NCBI GenBank assembly: GCA_022571295.1 | Contig: JACZYA010000007.1 | Location: 1-51,518 of the forward strand | From: Acidobacteriota bacterium | GTDB lineage: Bacteria > Acidobacteriota > Terriglobia > Acidiferrales > 2-02-FULL-67-57 | Direction: 5' to 3' | DNA length: 51,518 bases | In this document: positions 18,513 to 27,302 of the stretch, piece by piece | Position numbering within the stretch: the stretch's first letter is position 1 | Layout: every line of letters starts with the position of its first letter | Position numbers and translations under genes: made by a program | The notes under the pieces: generated by a model | Seen by the model: the letters and a program-made list of their open reading frames with translations, nothing else | What the model was told of the DNA's origin: nothing | Databases searched by the model: none

Positions 18513-20318
18513 ATGCAGGACAGCATTCGCAACATAGCCATTATTGCCCACGTGGACCACGGCAAGACCACGCTGGTGGACGCGCTGCTGTATCAATCGG
18601 AGGCCTTCCGCGTCCGGGGCGAGAACACCACGCTCATCATGGACTCAAACGAGCTCGAGCGTGAGCGCGGCATCACAATTTTTTCCAAGAACGCCTCGAT
18701 CCGTTACAAGGGCCACAAAATCAACATTGTTGATACGCCGGGCCACGCCGACTTCGGCGGCGAGGTCGAGCGCATCATGCGGATGGTCAATGGCGCGCTG
18801 CTGCTGGTGGACGCTAAAGACGGCCCCATGCCGCAAACCAAATTTGTGCTCAAGAAAGCCTTGCAGGCCGGCCACCGCATCATCGTGGTTATCAACAAGA
18901 TTGATGTGCCGGAGGCGCGCCCCAACTGGGTGCTGAACCATACCTTCGACCTCTTCATCGAACTCGGTGCGACGGACGAACAGGCCGAGTTCCCGGTTAT
19001 CTACACTTCCGCCACTCAGGGCAAAGCGGGAATCGATCCTCAGCTTGAGAACATGACGAACATAGAGCCGCTGTTCGAGATGATTACGCGAGAGATCCCA
19101 CCGCCCCGAATCTTGGACACCCCCACTCAAATGCTGGTGGTGAACACTTTCTACGACAATTACAAAGGACACATCGCCATCGGCCCCTTGATGAGCGGCT
19201 CGATTCGCAAAGCTCAGCCCCTGATGCAGATCAAAACCGACGGCACTCAGGTTCCGGGCAAGGCCCTGGCGGTGATGTCGTTTGACGGGATCAGCCGGGT
19301 GGAGGTGGACGAAGCGCAGGCGGGTGACATTGTCGCTATCGCGGGCATTGAGAACGTAAAGATAGGCGAAACGCTCGCCGACTTTGAAAATCCGATTGCC
19401 CTGCCTCCGATCCACATTGACGACCCCACGGTGAAGATGCTGTTTTCCATCAACAGCTCGCCTCTCGCAGGGCGCGAGGGCGAATACTCCAGCGCCCGGC
19501 TGCTCAAGGCGCGGGTGGAGCGTGAAGCGCTCGCCGATGTGGCGTTGAAAGTAACTTCGGTGGGGAACTCCGATTCCACCTTCACCGTTTCGGGCCGGGG
19601 CGAGCTTCACCTTTCCATCTTCATCGAGAAGATGCGGCGCGAAGGCTACGAATTTCAGGTGGGAAGGCCCGAGGTCATCTTCCATGAAATGGACGGGCTC
19701 AAACTCGAACCCTTCGAAGACGTTCATATCGAGTGCCCGGAGGAGTTTTCCGGCGCCGTCATAGAAAAGATGGGCCGCCGCAAAGCCGAGATGCACGAAA
19801 TGAAGGTCGAGCGCGGCATCGCCTACTTGCACTTTCTGGTTTCGACGCGCGGGCTGATTGGCTACCGCTCCGAATTCCTGACTGACACCAAGGGCGCAGG
19901 CATCATGGACATGCTCTTCCATGACTATCTTCCCTGGCAGGGCGAACTGCGGGCCACCCCGCACGGCTCCCTGATTGCTTTTGAATCGGGCGTGAGTTCA
20001 CTCCACGGTTTGCTGGGCGCGCAGGAACGCGGAACCCTGTTTATCCACCCGGGAACGGAAATTTATGAAGGGATGATTGTCGGCCGGAACGCTAAAGCGG
20101 AAGACCTGATGGTAAACGTCTGCAAAACCAAAAAGCTCACCAACATGCGCTCGAAGGGCGACGGCGTGGCGGAGCACTTCGACACACCGGTAGCGCTCAG
20201 CCTGGAAGAAGCGATTGAATACCTCGGCGACGACGAACTGCTCGAGGTCACGCCGAAAAGTTTACGGATCCGCAAAGCCATCCTCAACAAGCACGACCGC
20301 AAACGTGCCACGGTTTAA
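18513..20318 (+). CDS. typA: Ribosome-associated GTPase TypA/BipA
   Basis: Translational GTPase of 601 residues (family about 600). G1 is [11 protein letters not shown]3 is [16 protein letters not shown]4 is NKID. The EF-G-like domains follow ([21 protein letters not shown]), then the TypA-specific C-terminal domain ([21 protein letters not shown]). It binds 70S ribosomes and is involved in ribosome assembly and stress growth. The ATG at 18513 is chosen because it begins the conserved [15 protein letters not shown] region and has AGGAG upstream. Confidence 0.96.
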   Translation: MQDSIRNIAIIAHVDHGKTTLVDALLYQSEAFRVRGENTTLIMDSNELERERGITIFSKNASIRYKGHKINIVDTPGHADFGGEVERIMRMVNGALLLVDAKDGPMPQTKFVLKKALQAGHRIIVVINKIDVPEARPNWVLNHTFDLFIELGATDEQAEFPVIYTSATQGKAGIDPQLENMTNIEPLFEMITREIPPPRILDTPTQMLVVNTFYDNYKGHIAIGPLMSGSIRKAQPLMQIKTDGTQVPGKALAVMSFDGISRVEVDEAQAGDIVAIAGIENVKIGETLADFENPIALPPIHIDDPTVKMLFSINSSPLAGREGEYSSARLLKARVEREALADVALKVTSVGNSDSTFTVSGRGELHLSIFIEKMRREGYEFQVGRPEVIFHEMDGLKLEPFEDVHIECPEEFSGAVIEKMGRRKAEMHEMKVERGIAYLHFLVSTRGLIGYRSEFLTDTKGAGIMDMLFHDYLPWQGELRATPHGSLIAFESGVSSLHGLLGAQERGTLFIHPGTEIYEGMIVGRNAKAEDLMVNVCKTKKLTNMRSKGDGVAEHFDTPVALSLEEAIEYLGDDELLEVTPKSLRIRKAILNKHDRKRATV

Positions 20319-20670
20319 TTGTTGGGATAACTCCTACTTTGTTGCGTCGAGGTTGATGACGGCTTCGTTGCCCAACGCCTCGGCATCGCGGACGGTTCCG
20401 GCTGGTATGATTCCTGCTCGCCGTGCGTCGAGAGTGGATCCGATGGTCGCACTCCGTTACGAATAATCCAGACTCGTCAGCCGATCTGTGGTTACCAGAT
20501 CGTAAATCGAAGGTGAGTGTGAACTGACCTGCCCCCGGGGATTGTACGGCCCGACATCCAGGGCCGAAACTTCTTCCAAGGTGCTACATTTTCCGCTACA
20601 GTGGAAAAAATGACCCCTTGGGGGCCAACCGCAGGACACGCCTATCCCCTTGGAAACAAATAAGAAGAAA
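20319..20670. other. Relic-bearing spacer between typA and tRNA-Val
   Basis: No intact gene. It contains the C-terminal relic of a permease (20398-20466) and a palindrome TTTTCC-N8-GGAAAA at 20589-20608 followed by TGACCCC, reminiscent of insertion-sequence ends. Both fit a history of insertion and loss next to the tRNA gene. Confidence 0.5.
20398..20466 (+). pseudogene. C-terminal relic of a MacB/FtsX-type (ADOP-like) permease
   Basis: This short frame ends PARRASRVDPMVALRYE followed by TAA, almost identical to the canonical C-terminus of the large acidobacterial MacB-like permease family. The upstream part of the domain (TM segments) is missing. It is compatible with the tails of the two intact permeases in this window (VACLRYE, AVALRAE) but closer to the family consensus. 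I read it as the last 20-odd codons left by a deletion. Confidence 0.7.
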
Positions 20671-20747
20671 TGGTAGGCGCGAATGGATTCGAACCATCGA
20701 CCTCTACCGTGTCAAGGTAGCGCTCTAACCAACTGAGCTACGCGCCT
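20671..20747 (-). tRNA. tRNA-Val (GAC), CCA encoded
   Basis: A complete cloverleaf on the minus strand. The 7-bp acceptor stem is AGGCGCG/CGCGCCT, the D arm is GCTCAGTTGGTTAGAGC, and the anticodon arm is CTACC-TTGACAC-GGTAG with anticodon GAC. The T arm is TGGTTCGAATCCA. Discriminator A and the 3' CCA are encoded. A fragment of this gene recurs at 18389-18416. Confidence 0.96.
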
Positions 20748-21154
20748 ATGGGATTGATTTTGGCCCACGTGGATAGTTTTGGCAAGGGCGCTCCTTCGAC
20801 TGCAATGTCCGGTTGATTCCGGTCCCGGGCGCAGAGGATGATCGGGGGACGAGATGGGTCGCGACGCTACACTTTTGTTGTTCTAGCAAAGAACGGTAGC
20901 GGCTTGTTGGCCGAAGAGGGCTTCCGCTGCGGTGAATTGACCCCTGGACAGTCCGCGCTCGCACCTAACAAGCGCCTATCTTTTTCCCTCCTGGAACCAT
21001 AACCTGTAAAATATCCTACTGGCGCTGAAATGATGACACCGGTAATCCGGCACTGGCGGCCGGATGCGGAGATGCGCCGGCCCGCCCGCTACGTTATATT
21101 TGAACTGCCCGAATGGACAAACCAAAGCGAAAGCTCTCGACAGGAGGATACGCG
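20748..21154. other. Intergenic region upstream of the porin
   Basis: 407 bp with no gene seen. A TTATAT box near 21092-21097 could be the -10 element of the porin promoter, and AGGAGG at about 21143-21148 is its ribosome-binding site. An ATTGACCCCTGG word near 20937 recalls the TGACCCC next to the palindrome at 20589. Confidence 0.4.
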
Positions 21155-22657
21155 ATGAAGTGGTCGTTGATGCGGCACAGCTCGACTGTTCTATTGGCAG
21201 TGCTCTTGCTAACGGGTTCCGCCCGCGCGGAGGAAACATCCAAGCGGAGCTCGCCTCTTACGCCCGAACAGTTGCAGCAACAGTTCGAGCACCAGCAGGA
21301 GCGCCTGCTGAGGCTGGAGCGCCTGGTACGGGAGCAGGGCTTGTTGCTGGCGGAACTGCGGAAGCAACTGGCCGCGGGGGGAGACCGGTTTATTGCTGTG
21401 CCCAGCTCCGCTGCGGTGGCGGCTTCGGCCGTGCGGGGCGCCACTGCCACGCAGGAAATCCAGCAACTGTCGGGAGAATTGCAGGCCTTGGCGGAGAATA
21501 CCAACCAAGTCACAGCTCGCGTGGCCCACTTGGAAAAGGACAGCAAGGGTCTGAAGACGATGTTGGCCGAAAAGCCCAAGGGGCTGGGAAACATCGCCTT
21601 CAGCGGCGACCTGCGGCTGCGCTATGAGCCCTTCCTCGGCGGCACCGGGGCGGATCGGCATCGCGCCCGTTTCCGTCTGCGGTTCAATGCCACCTCGAAG
21701 TTCAGCCAAGAGTTGCAGGGGGGCCTGCGGCTTTCGAGCGGCAGCGACACCGACCCTACTTCCGCCAACCAGACCGAGACCGCTTTCTTTACCCGCAAAC
21801 CGATCAACATCGACCGCGCTTATCTCAGGTACACCCCGCTGTGGGCCAAGCCGCTCACCATCACCGGCGGCAAGTTCGCTTACACCTGGAAGAAAACCGA
21901 ACTGACCTTCGACAACGACCTGAACCCGGAAGGGTTGTCGCAAGCGCTGTCGTTTGACGTGAACGCCGGAGCGCTGAGCAACGTCACGCTGGTGGGCTAC
22001 CAATTGCCGTTCCGCGAGTCCGGCAGTGGCCCCGACAGCTACATGATTGGCGGGCAGGTCCAGACCCGGTGGAATCTGGGCCATCACACGTTCTCCGCCC
22101 ACGCTGGCTATTCCAACTGGTTCCGCACCGACACCATTCGAGCGGCGCAGACAGCCGGCAGCTTGAGCGGCAGCAGCAATCGCAACGCGGCTTCGGCCAC
22201 GGCATTTGCGTCACGCTTCGGCCTACTCGACTTGATTGCCCAGCTTGACATCGACACCGGCAACAAGAAGTGGCCCCTCAAGCTGGTGTTTGACTACGTC
22301 ACCAATACCCGCGCCTGTGCCCAAGCCGATATCGCCGGAGTGGCGTGCAACTCCAGCGACCGCCAGGGTTACTGGGCCGAGGTAAGTGTCGGCGAGACTA
22401 AGAACCCGCACGACGTAGTGCTGGGCTACACCCTCATCCACATCGAGCGAGAGGCGGTGCTGGGGGCGTTCAACTTCAGCGACCTGCGAGCTCCTTCGAA
22501 CGTCGTCAACCACCGGTTCGAGTTCGGCTACCAGGCCTACAAGAATCTCACACTGAACTACACGCTGCTGGTGGGCCGTCAATTGGTGACTGCCACTTCG
22601 CCGGTGGAGGAGCCCTGGCTGAAGCGGATGCAGTTCGACGCCATATACAAGTTCTGA
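21155..22657 (+). CDS. Putative outer-membrane porin with N-terminal coiled coil
   Basis: Protein of 500 residues. A signal peptide (LLAVLLLTGSARAEE) is followed by a glutamine/leucine-rich coiled coil (about 30-140: EQLQQQFEHQQERLLRLERL), then a 16- to 18-strand-type beta-barrel ending in a C-terminal Phe (FDAIYKF). Alternating aromatic strands such as GDLRLRYEPF and RHRARFRLRFNA match the putative-porin family (porin_5-like). It probably forms trimers held by the coiled coil. The ATG at 21155 sits 6 bp after AGGAGG. Confidence 0.85.
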   Translation: MKWSLMRHSSTVLLAVLLLTGSARAEETSKRSSPLTPEQLQQQFEHQQERLLRLERLVREQGLLLAELRKQLAAGGDRFIAVPSSAAVAASAVRGATATQEIQQLSGELQALAENTNQVTARVAHLEKDSKGLKTMLAEKPKGLGNIAFSGDLRLRYEPFLGGTGADRHRARFRLRFNATSKFSQELQGGLRLSSGSDTDPTSANQTETAFFTRKPINIDRAYLRYTPLWAKPLTITGGKFAYTWKKTELTFDNDLNPEGLSQALSFDVNAGALSNVTLVGYQLPFRESGSGPDSYMIGGQVQTRWNLGHHTFSAHAGYSNWFRTDTIRAAQTAGSLSGSSNRNAASATAFASRFGLLDLIAQLDIDTGNKKWPLKLVFDYVTNTRACAQADIAGVACNSSDRQGYWAEVSVGETKNPHDVVLGYTLIHIEREAVLGAFNFSDLRAPSNVVNHRFEFGYQAYKNLTLNYTLLVGRQLVTATSPVEEPWLKRMQFDAIYKF

Positions 22658-22837
22658 GGGTTCACAGGAAAGCAATCAGGCTGGAGCAGAAGTGTAGCAA
22701 TCCCAGACGGGAATCAAGTTCAAGGGATAATTAACGAAGAACAGAAAACCGGCAGGTCTGGCAGTGTGCGTAGGCCTGCTGGGGGAAGGCGACCGGGAAG
22801 GGCAGAAGACAACGGCCGCCCGTCCACCTTCCGCAGG

Positions 22838-23701
22838 TTATCCGGTGCGGGGCGTGCGGGTCCCCTGGAGTTCTCGTCCCGACTGCAGGTGGGAAAGGAC
22901 GAAGTGGAGCAGTAACATCAGCACCAGGACGCCGCCAAACGTACAGACAATAGTGGCGCCGGTGGGAAAATCCAGCACGACTGAGAGATAGACGCCCAGC
23001 CCGGACACTACCGTGCCCATCGTCCAGCCGATTGCCAGCCGGGGTCCGATTCGATCCGCAAACAGCATGGCGCCCACCGAAGGCACGATCAGGTAGCAGA
23101 AAACCAGCAGCACCCCGGCGATGGCCACCGAAGAGGTGACCACGAGTCCGAACGAAGCGTAGAAAAGAAAATCCCACAGGCGAATGGAAACGCCTTTGGC
23201 TTCCGCGGCGGCGGGATTCATCGAGATGAGCAGGAAGTTTTTCCGGAAAATGTAGTGGAACAGCCCGACGGCGCCGTAGAGAAGCGCCGTGTGCCTGACC
23301 TCCGACCAGGAAACCGCCAGGATGTTGCCGACCAGCATGTGCTTGAGGTGCTCGGTCTCGCCGATTGCTTTGCTGGTGGCCAGGATGGCGGCAGCGGAAG
23401 CCACGACGTAGGCGATGCCGATGAAGGCTTCTTGAGGGATGTGCGCGCGTCGCATTCGCACCAGGGCAAAGATGGCCGCGCCCATGAAGGTGAAGCCCAG
23501 GCTGACCCAGTAGGAGCCGCCGCCGTGGGGATCCAACTCCATCAGGATGGCGATGATGGCGCCGAGCGCGGCAATCTGGGCCAGGGCGAGGTCAACGAAG
23601 ATGACGCCGCGCTCGACCACGTGCACGCCCAGATAGGCGTGGATGCCGGTCAGAATCAGGCTGGCGATGAAGGGAGCGAGAAGAAATTCAAAGGTGCTCA
23701 T
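22838..23701 (-). CDS. Metal ABC transporter permease (ZnuB/MntB type)
   Basis: ABC-3 family permease of 287 residues with about eight to nine TM helices. Family features include HAYLGVHVVERGVIFVDLALAQIAALG near the start, the central ISMNPAAAEAKGVSIRLWDFLFYASFGL loop, and VLLVFCYLIVPSVGAML. It transports Zn(II) or Mn(II) handed over by the binding protein encoded directly upstream; the start codon abuts the stop of that gene. No ATP-binding subunit is encoded in this unit. Confidence 0.92.
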   Translation of the reverse strand: MSTFEFLLAPFIASLILTGIHAYLGVHVVERGVIFVDLALAQIAALGAIIAILMELDPHGGGSYWVSLGFTFMGAAIFALVRMRRAHIPQEAFIGIAYVVASAAAILATSKAIGETEHLKHMLVGNILAVSWSEVRHTALLYGAVGLFHYIFRKNFLLISMNPAAAEAKGVSIRLWDFLFYASFGLVVTSSVAIAGVLLVFCYLIVPSVGAMLFADRIGPRLAIGWTMGTVVSGLGVYLSVVLDFPTGATIVCTFGGVLVLMLLLHFVLSHLQSGRELQGTRTPRTG

Positions 23702-24646
23702 TTATTTTGTCCTATCCAGGGCGGCGGTCAGCAGCCCGATGTTGTAGTCAAAAAGCTTGAAGTAGTCGGTCACTTCTCTTTCTCCGCCCACGGAGGGCAA
23801 CAGAACCAGCACTTCCGCCCCGGTTGCGCGGGCAATGGACTCCGGAGTTTTGAGGTCGAAGTAGGGTTCCACCAGGATGAGCTTGATGTTGTCGCGGCGC
23901 ATCTGGTTGATCAGTCTTAGGGTATGTCGCGGGGTGGGGGGGATACCCGGCTTGGGTTCCACGTAACCCACCACCACCAGCCCAAAGCGTTTGACAAAAT
24001 TGGGCCAGGAGCGGTGATAGCTAACCACCTGGGTGCCGCGGTAGGGAGCCATCTGCTGGTCCCATCGCTTTTCTGCCTCGGCCAGACGCCGGCTGAAATC
24101 TTCAAAGCGCTGCTGAAAATAGGCGGCGTCTTCCGGGCGCAGTTGGGCCAGCCGGGCTTGAATGGCGCGGGCGCTGCGGCGGCCGTTTTCGGGGTCGAGC
24201 CAGTAGTGGGGATTCCCCAGCGGGTGGACGTCGCCCATGGCCCGCGTGATCACCCCGGTGGGGATATCGAGAATCTGGTTGTACTGCGAGACATCCATGT
24301 AGCCCGGCGCGCCAACTTGCACCCGGCGGTTGCGGCTCTGGGTAATCAAGGGCGGCAGCCAGCCGATCTCGAGTTGCAGGCCGACGAAGATCAGCAGGTC
24401 GGCGCGGCTCAGCTTGAGAATAAAGCTGGGCTTGGGATCGACAAAGTGGGGGTCTTGGTAGCCGCGGGCGATGGCCTCCACCTGCACGCGATCGCCGCCC
24501 ACTTCGCGCGCCAGGGCCGCCAAGTCTTCGGTGGTGGCGACGACCCGGAGCTTGGAGGCGGCCGCCGCTGGCGCAGGCGCCAGCACCCACAGGCAGACGC
24601 CCGCCGCGGCTAACCGAAACCAAGGTCGTACAGAGAGTTTCTTCAT
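23702..24646 (-). CDS. Metal ABC transporter substrate-binding protein (ZnuA type)
   Basis: Periplasmic cluster A-I binding protein of 314 residues. A signal peptide (about 1-30, ending APAAAAS) precedes the mature domain. Candidate metal ligands follow the family order: His in QDPHFVDPKPS, His in GNPHYWLDP, His in SYHRSWPNF and an acidic residue in VEPYFDLKTP. There is no His-rich loop. The ATG at 24646 has AAGGAGGG just upstream. It lies between the outer-membrane protein gene (10-bp gap) and the permease gene in one minus-strand operon. Confidence 0.92.
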   Translation of the reverse strand: MKKLSVRPWFRLAAAGVCLWVLAPAPAAAASKLRVVATTEDLAALAREVGGDRVQVEAIARGYQDPHFVDPKPSFILKLSRADLLIFVGLQLEIGWLPPLITQSRNRRVQVGAPGYMDVSQYNQILDIPTGVITRAMGDVHPLGNPHYWLDPENGRRSARAIQARLAQLRPEDAAYFQQRFEDFSRRLAEAEKRWDQQMAPYRGTQVVSYHRSWPNFVKRFGLVVVGYVEPKPGIPPTPRHTLRLINQMRRDNIKLILVEPYFDLKTPESIARATGAEVLVLLPSVGGEREVTDYFKLFDYNIGLLTAALDRTK

Positions 24647-24656
24647 CGTACCCTCC

Positions 24657-25946
24657 TTAGTAGGAGTGCGCACCGTGGGTGCCCAACGTGAACAGGAATT
24701 GGATCAGAAGCTCATTGGCGGCGGTGTTTTCCGCGTAGCGGGTGCGGCGGAGTTGCGAGCGGATAGCGCTGAACTCGCTAGGCCAGTAGGTGAGTATGAG
24801 GGAGCCGCTGCTGTCGTGCTGGGCGGCGTTCTGCGCGCGTTCCGACCAGTCGTAGCGCCCGCCCAGGAACCAGCGGCGCGCCAACTGGTAGTCGAGGGAG
24901 GTAAAGTAGCCGAAGGTTCGCTGGGGATTGGCCGGGTCGTCGCGGCGGCTCCAGGTGAACTCGGTGCGGGCGACGAAGCTGCGGTAGATGGCCCGCCGCA
25001 GCGGCTTCCAGCGCAAGGTGGCGTCCAACCCGAACAGGCGCGTGATGAAGCCGCTGCCGAAATCATTGTGGCCGCGTGCGTAGGAGCCGCCCAGTTCCAG
25101 GTTGGTCTGTTCGGTCAGATCGTAGAAGCTCTTCAGGTGGCCGACCACGGACGCGTCGCTGCGCCGGCTGGACTGGAAGAGCGAGCCGGAATCCCCGCGA
25201 AAGACCTGCACGGTGGCTTCCAGGAAGAGGCCACCGGGGGCCGGCAGGATGCGGCTGACGGAGAAACCAGCGTCCTTGATGCCGGTGTCCGGTTCATCGA
25301 TGTCCCCTCCCATCAAGTTAAAGGCCACCAGCGGCCGGTCAATCCAGGGCAGGGAGTGGTTGTGCATTTCGTTGGTCTTGCCGAAGGCAGCGCGCATTTT
25401 CCCCACCCTCACTAGGAAGCCGCCCGGCACCGCCGGGAAGGTGAGGTAGCCCTCTTCTACCTCCACACCTTCTTCGCCGAGGGCCAGGAAGAAGTCGGCG
25501 CGCGCAAAGGGGTCAATGATGGCCTGAAAAGAGACCTCGCTTTCCTGCAAAGAGAGGAAGGGCATCGGGTTCACGCGATTGCGCCCGGCCGCGCCGGTGA
25601 AGTTGCCGATGACGCCGATGTCGGGATTGAACACTTTCGAGCGGGCGCCGACTCCGGCGTAAACGGGTAGCTGGCCTGAGGGAGTGCCCGGCACCGGCGC
25701 GGTCGCGACCGAGGGCGCCGATGCGGGTGCAGGTGTCACCTGTGTTTTGGTTGGGGTGGCCTTGAGCGTCTCAAGTTCCGCTTCGAGTGCTCGCACGCGC
25801 TCTTCCAGCGCCTTGAAGCGGGCCAGCAAGTCCTCGCTGGTTGTTTGTGCGCCGAGGCCGGTCGGAGCGAGCATCAGCACCCACACAATCGTGAGGGTCA
25901 ACCAAGTGGTGCTCTTCGAAAAAGAAAATCCTGATCGTGTCAACAT
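24657..25946 (-). CDS. Outer-membrane beta-barrel protein with coiled coil, first in metal operon
   Basis: Protein of 429 residues. A signal peptide (LTIVWVLMLAPTGLGAQ) is followed by a short coiled coil (LLARFKALEERVRALEAELETL), a Pro/Ala/Thr linker, and a barrel domain with features such as YAGVGARSKVFNPDIGVIGNF. The barrel resembles the phosphate-selective-porin O/P-like or uncharacterised porin families. The ATG at 25946 has GGAGGGTGGGAG upstream. Cotranscription with ZnuA/ZnuB-type genes suggests an outer-membrane channel for the same metal. Confidence 0.8.
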   Translation of the reverse strand: MLTRSGFSFSKSTTWLTLTIVWVLMLAPTGLGAQTTSEDLLARFKALEERVRALEAELETLKATPTKTQVTPAPASAPSVATAPVPGTPSGQLPVYAGVGARSKVFNPDIGVIGNFTGAAGRNRVNPMPFLSLQESEVSFQAIIDPFARADFFLALGEEGVEVEEGYLTFPAVPGGFLVRVGKMRAAFGKTNEMHNHSLPWIDRPLVAFNLMGGDIDEPDTGIKDAGFSVSRILPAPGGLFLEATVQVFRGDSGSLFQSSRRSDASVVGHLKSFYDLTEQTNLELGGSYARGHNDFGSGFITRLFGLDATLRWKPLRRAIYRSFVARTEFTWSRRDDPANPQRTFGYFTSLDYQLARRWFLGGRYDWSERAQNAAQHDSSGSLILTYWPSEFSAIRSQLRRTRYAENTAANELLIQFLFTLGTHGAHSY

Positions 25947-26118
25947 ACTCCCACCCTCCAATTTAAATTTGGGACGGTCAGGGCCGTCGCCTGAGCCCAG
26001 GCGGGCAGGCTGGCCAGAAAAAGGATTGCGACAGTAGAACAAACGATGAAAATGGGTTTGGGCTGCATCTGTTTTACACCTCCAGAAAAATTAACGCTAG
26101 TTGGGCAGGAGCCTGGAA

Positions 26119-26436
26119 CTAAGCGAGCGGAGGTGCGCGGCTGGAGACAGCGGGGTTAAAGTCTTGGAAATGGTAAGAGACCGGCTGGACGGGAACCGCC
26201 TCCTGGGAAGGGGAAACCCCCAGAGGCTCGATTGCGAGCGGCGTGGCTAGCAAGCTGCCGGCGGTGCGGCATCCCAAGCAGGGGCTTAGATTTCCCCATT
26301 GTGCTTGGGTGCTGCCTTGCTCCGGCAGTTGGTGCACTTGCGGCGCTGACGGGCCAGCGGAAAGCGGCACGTGCACGACAGGGTGCACCAGCACCTGAAC
26401 CAGCAGCAAAACTGCGATTAAGGTTCCTGCTTTCAA
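26119..26436 (-). CDS. Small exported hypothetical protein upstream of the metal operon
   Basis: Unrecognised protein of about 105 residues. A TTG at 26436 is favoured because GAGGAA lies 6 nt upstream; an earlier TTG at 26457 is possible. The N-terminus (KAGTLIAVLLLVQVLVHPVVHVPL) is a signal or anchor segment with His-Pro-Val-Val-His. The rest is Pro/Gln/Ser-rich with a Cys pair (CLGC). His and Cys in a product placed before a metal transporter suggest a periplasmic metal-binding role, but that is inference only. Confidence 0.45.
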   Translation of the reverse strand: MKAGTLIAVLLLVQVLVHPVVHVPLSAGPSAPQVHQLPEQGSTQAQWGNLSPCLGCRTAGSLLATPLAIEPLGVSPSQEAVPVQPVSYHFQDFNPAVSSRAPPLA

Positions 26437-26455
26437 CTCGGCTTCCTCATTTGGC

Positions 26456-26505
26456 AAACAACTCTACATTTTGTTGTGATGGTCAATCCCTGTCAAGAGT
26501 TGTTT
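26456..26505. promoter_or_regulatory. Long inverted repeat in the promoter region of the metal operon
   Basis: AAACAACTCT (26456-26465) and AGAGTTGTTT (26496-26505) form a perfect 10-bp inverted repeat 30 bp apart. Inside it, ACAAC-N10-GTTGT (26458-26477) forms a second dyad. The position directly upstream of the minus-strand small gene and metal operon fits an operator, possibly for a Fur/Zur-type regulator, but it does not match a consensus I can name with confidence. Confidence 0.4.
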
Positions 26506-26605
26506 CGGGCTTGCGCGACTGCTCGATGAGGCGCCCGGGGGCCGAGCCATGCGGTTGGCTGAGTTTTATCGGGGTGGGGCAAAAGCGTGGAGGAACCAGA
26601 AGCAG

Positions 26606-26977
26606 TTAGGAGCGTTCTTCTTCCTTCGCGGCTTCCAACGGGCTTTCGCCCGGTCGCAGGAAGCGGTAGCGATCGATGCGAGCGGCCACGCCCTGGCGCT
26701 GGGGTTCATCCTTGTCCGGTTCAACGCGGAGGATGCTCCCAACGCAGTGCAAAAGGACACCGCCCTTTTCTGCGCCTTCCATTTGGAGCTGGACGTAGAA
26801 CTCGATCTTGCTTTCGGGGCGGACTTCGCGGTCAACCGTGAAGTAGACGCCGCTGGCGCTAATATCTCGAATGCTCGCAAGTTTCTGGATGACTTCTGTT
26901 TCTTCCTGCCACTTGACCTCCATCGGGAGGTCGAGCGGGAAGCGCTGCGCCCGGCGTCGTTCGTCGTTGTCAACCAT
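26606..26977 (-). CDS. PilZ domain protein
   Basis: Single-domain PilZ protein of 123 residues. The c-di-GMP-binding signature is present as the RRxxR-like motif in RRRAQRFPLDLPM (residues 7-19) and the DxSxxG motif in RDISASGVYF (about 37-46). It probably binds cyclic di-GMP and passes the signal to a partner protein, for example in motility or envelope export. No other c-di-GMP gene is adjacent. Confidence 0.87.
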   Translation of the reverse strand: MVDNDERRRAQRFPLDLPMEVKWQEETEVIQKLASIRDISASGVYFTVDREVRPESKIEFYVQLQMEGAEKGGVLLHCVGSILRVEPDKDEPQRQGVAARIDRYRFLRPGESPLEAAKEEERS

Positions 26978-27302
26978 ATGCCTGACTCACCTCACAAGTG
27001 ATGTTACTGAACCACCGCCCAGTATAGGCCATCTTCTTCGGAAGGCATGGGCGAGTCAATGTGAACAATGGTTAGTTTCTCGCAGAGCCAGATGGATAGG
27101 AGCTAGCCCCCCAGTCCTGCCCTTCGGTTGCAACCTCTGTCCTAATCTTAGTGTGTTGGTAAACATATAGTTACCTTTGCGGGCCGAGCAGGACAGGTGC
27201 GGCTCCGTCCCCGCGAGAAAGAAACCGAGTCCCACCGCAAGCAATTCAACCCCTGCCCCAGACGGAGCAAGCTGGTTCTACGTCCGGTATCGAGGTCGAA
27301 CC
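26978..27302. other. Intergenic region, 325 bp
   Basis: No gene, repeat or clear regulatory motif seen. It contains the promoter region of the PilZ gene (minus strand) and the 3' flank of the phosphatidyltransferase gene. Confidence 0.4.
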
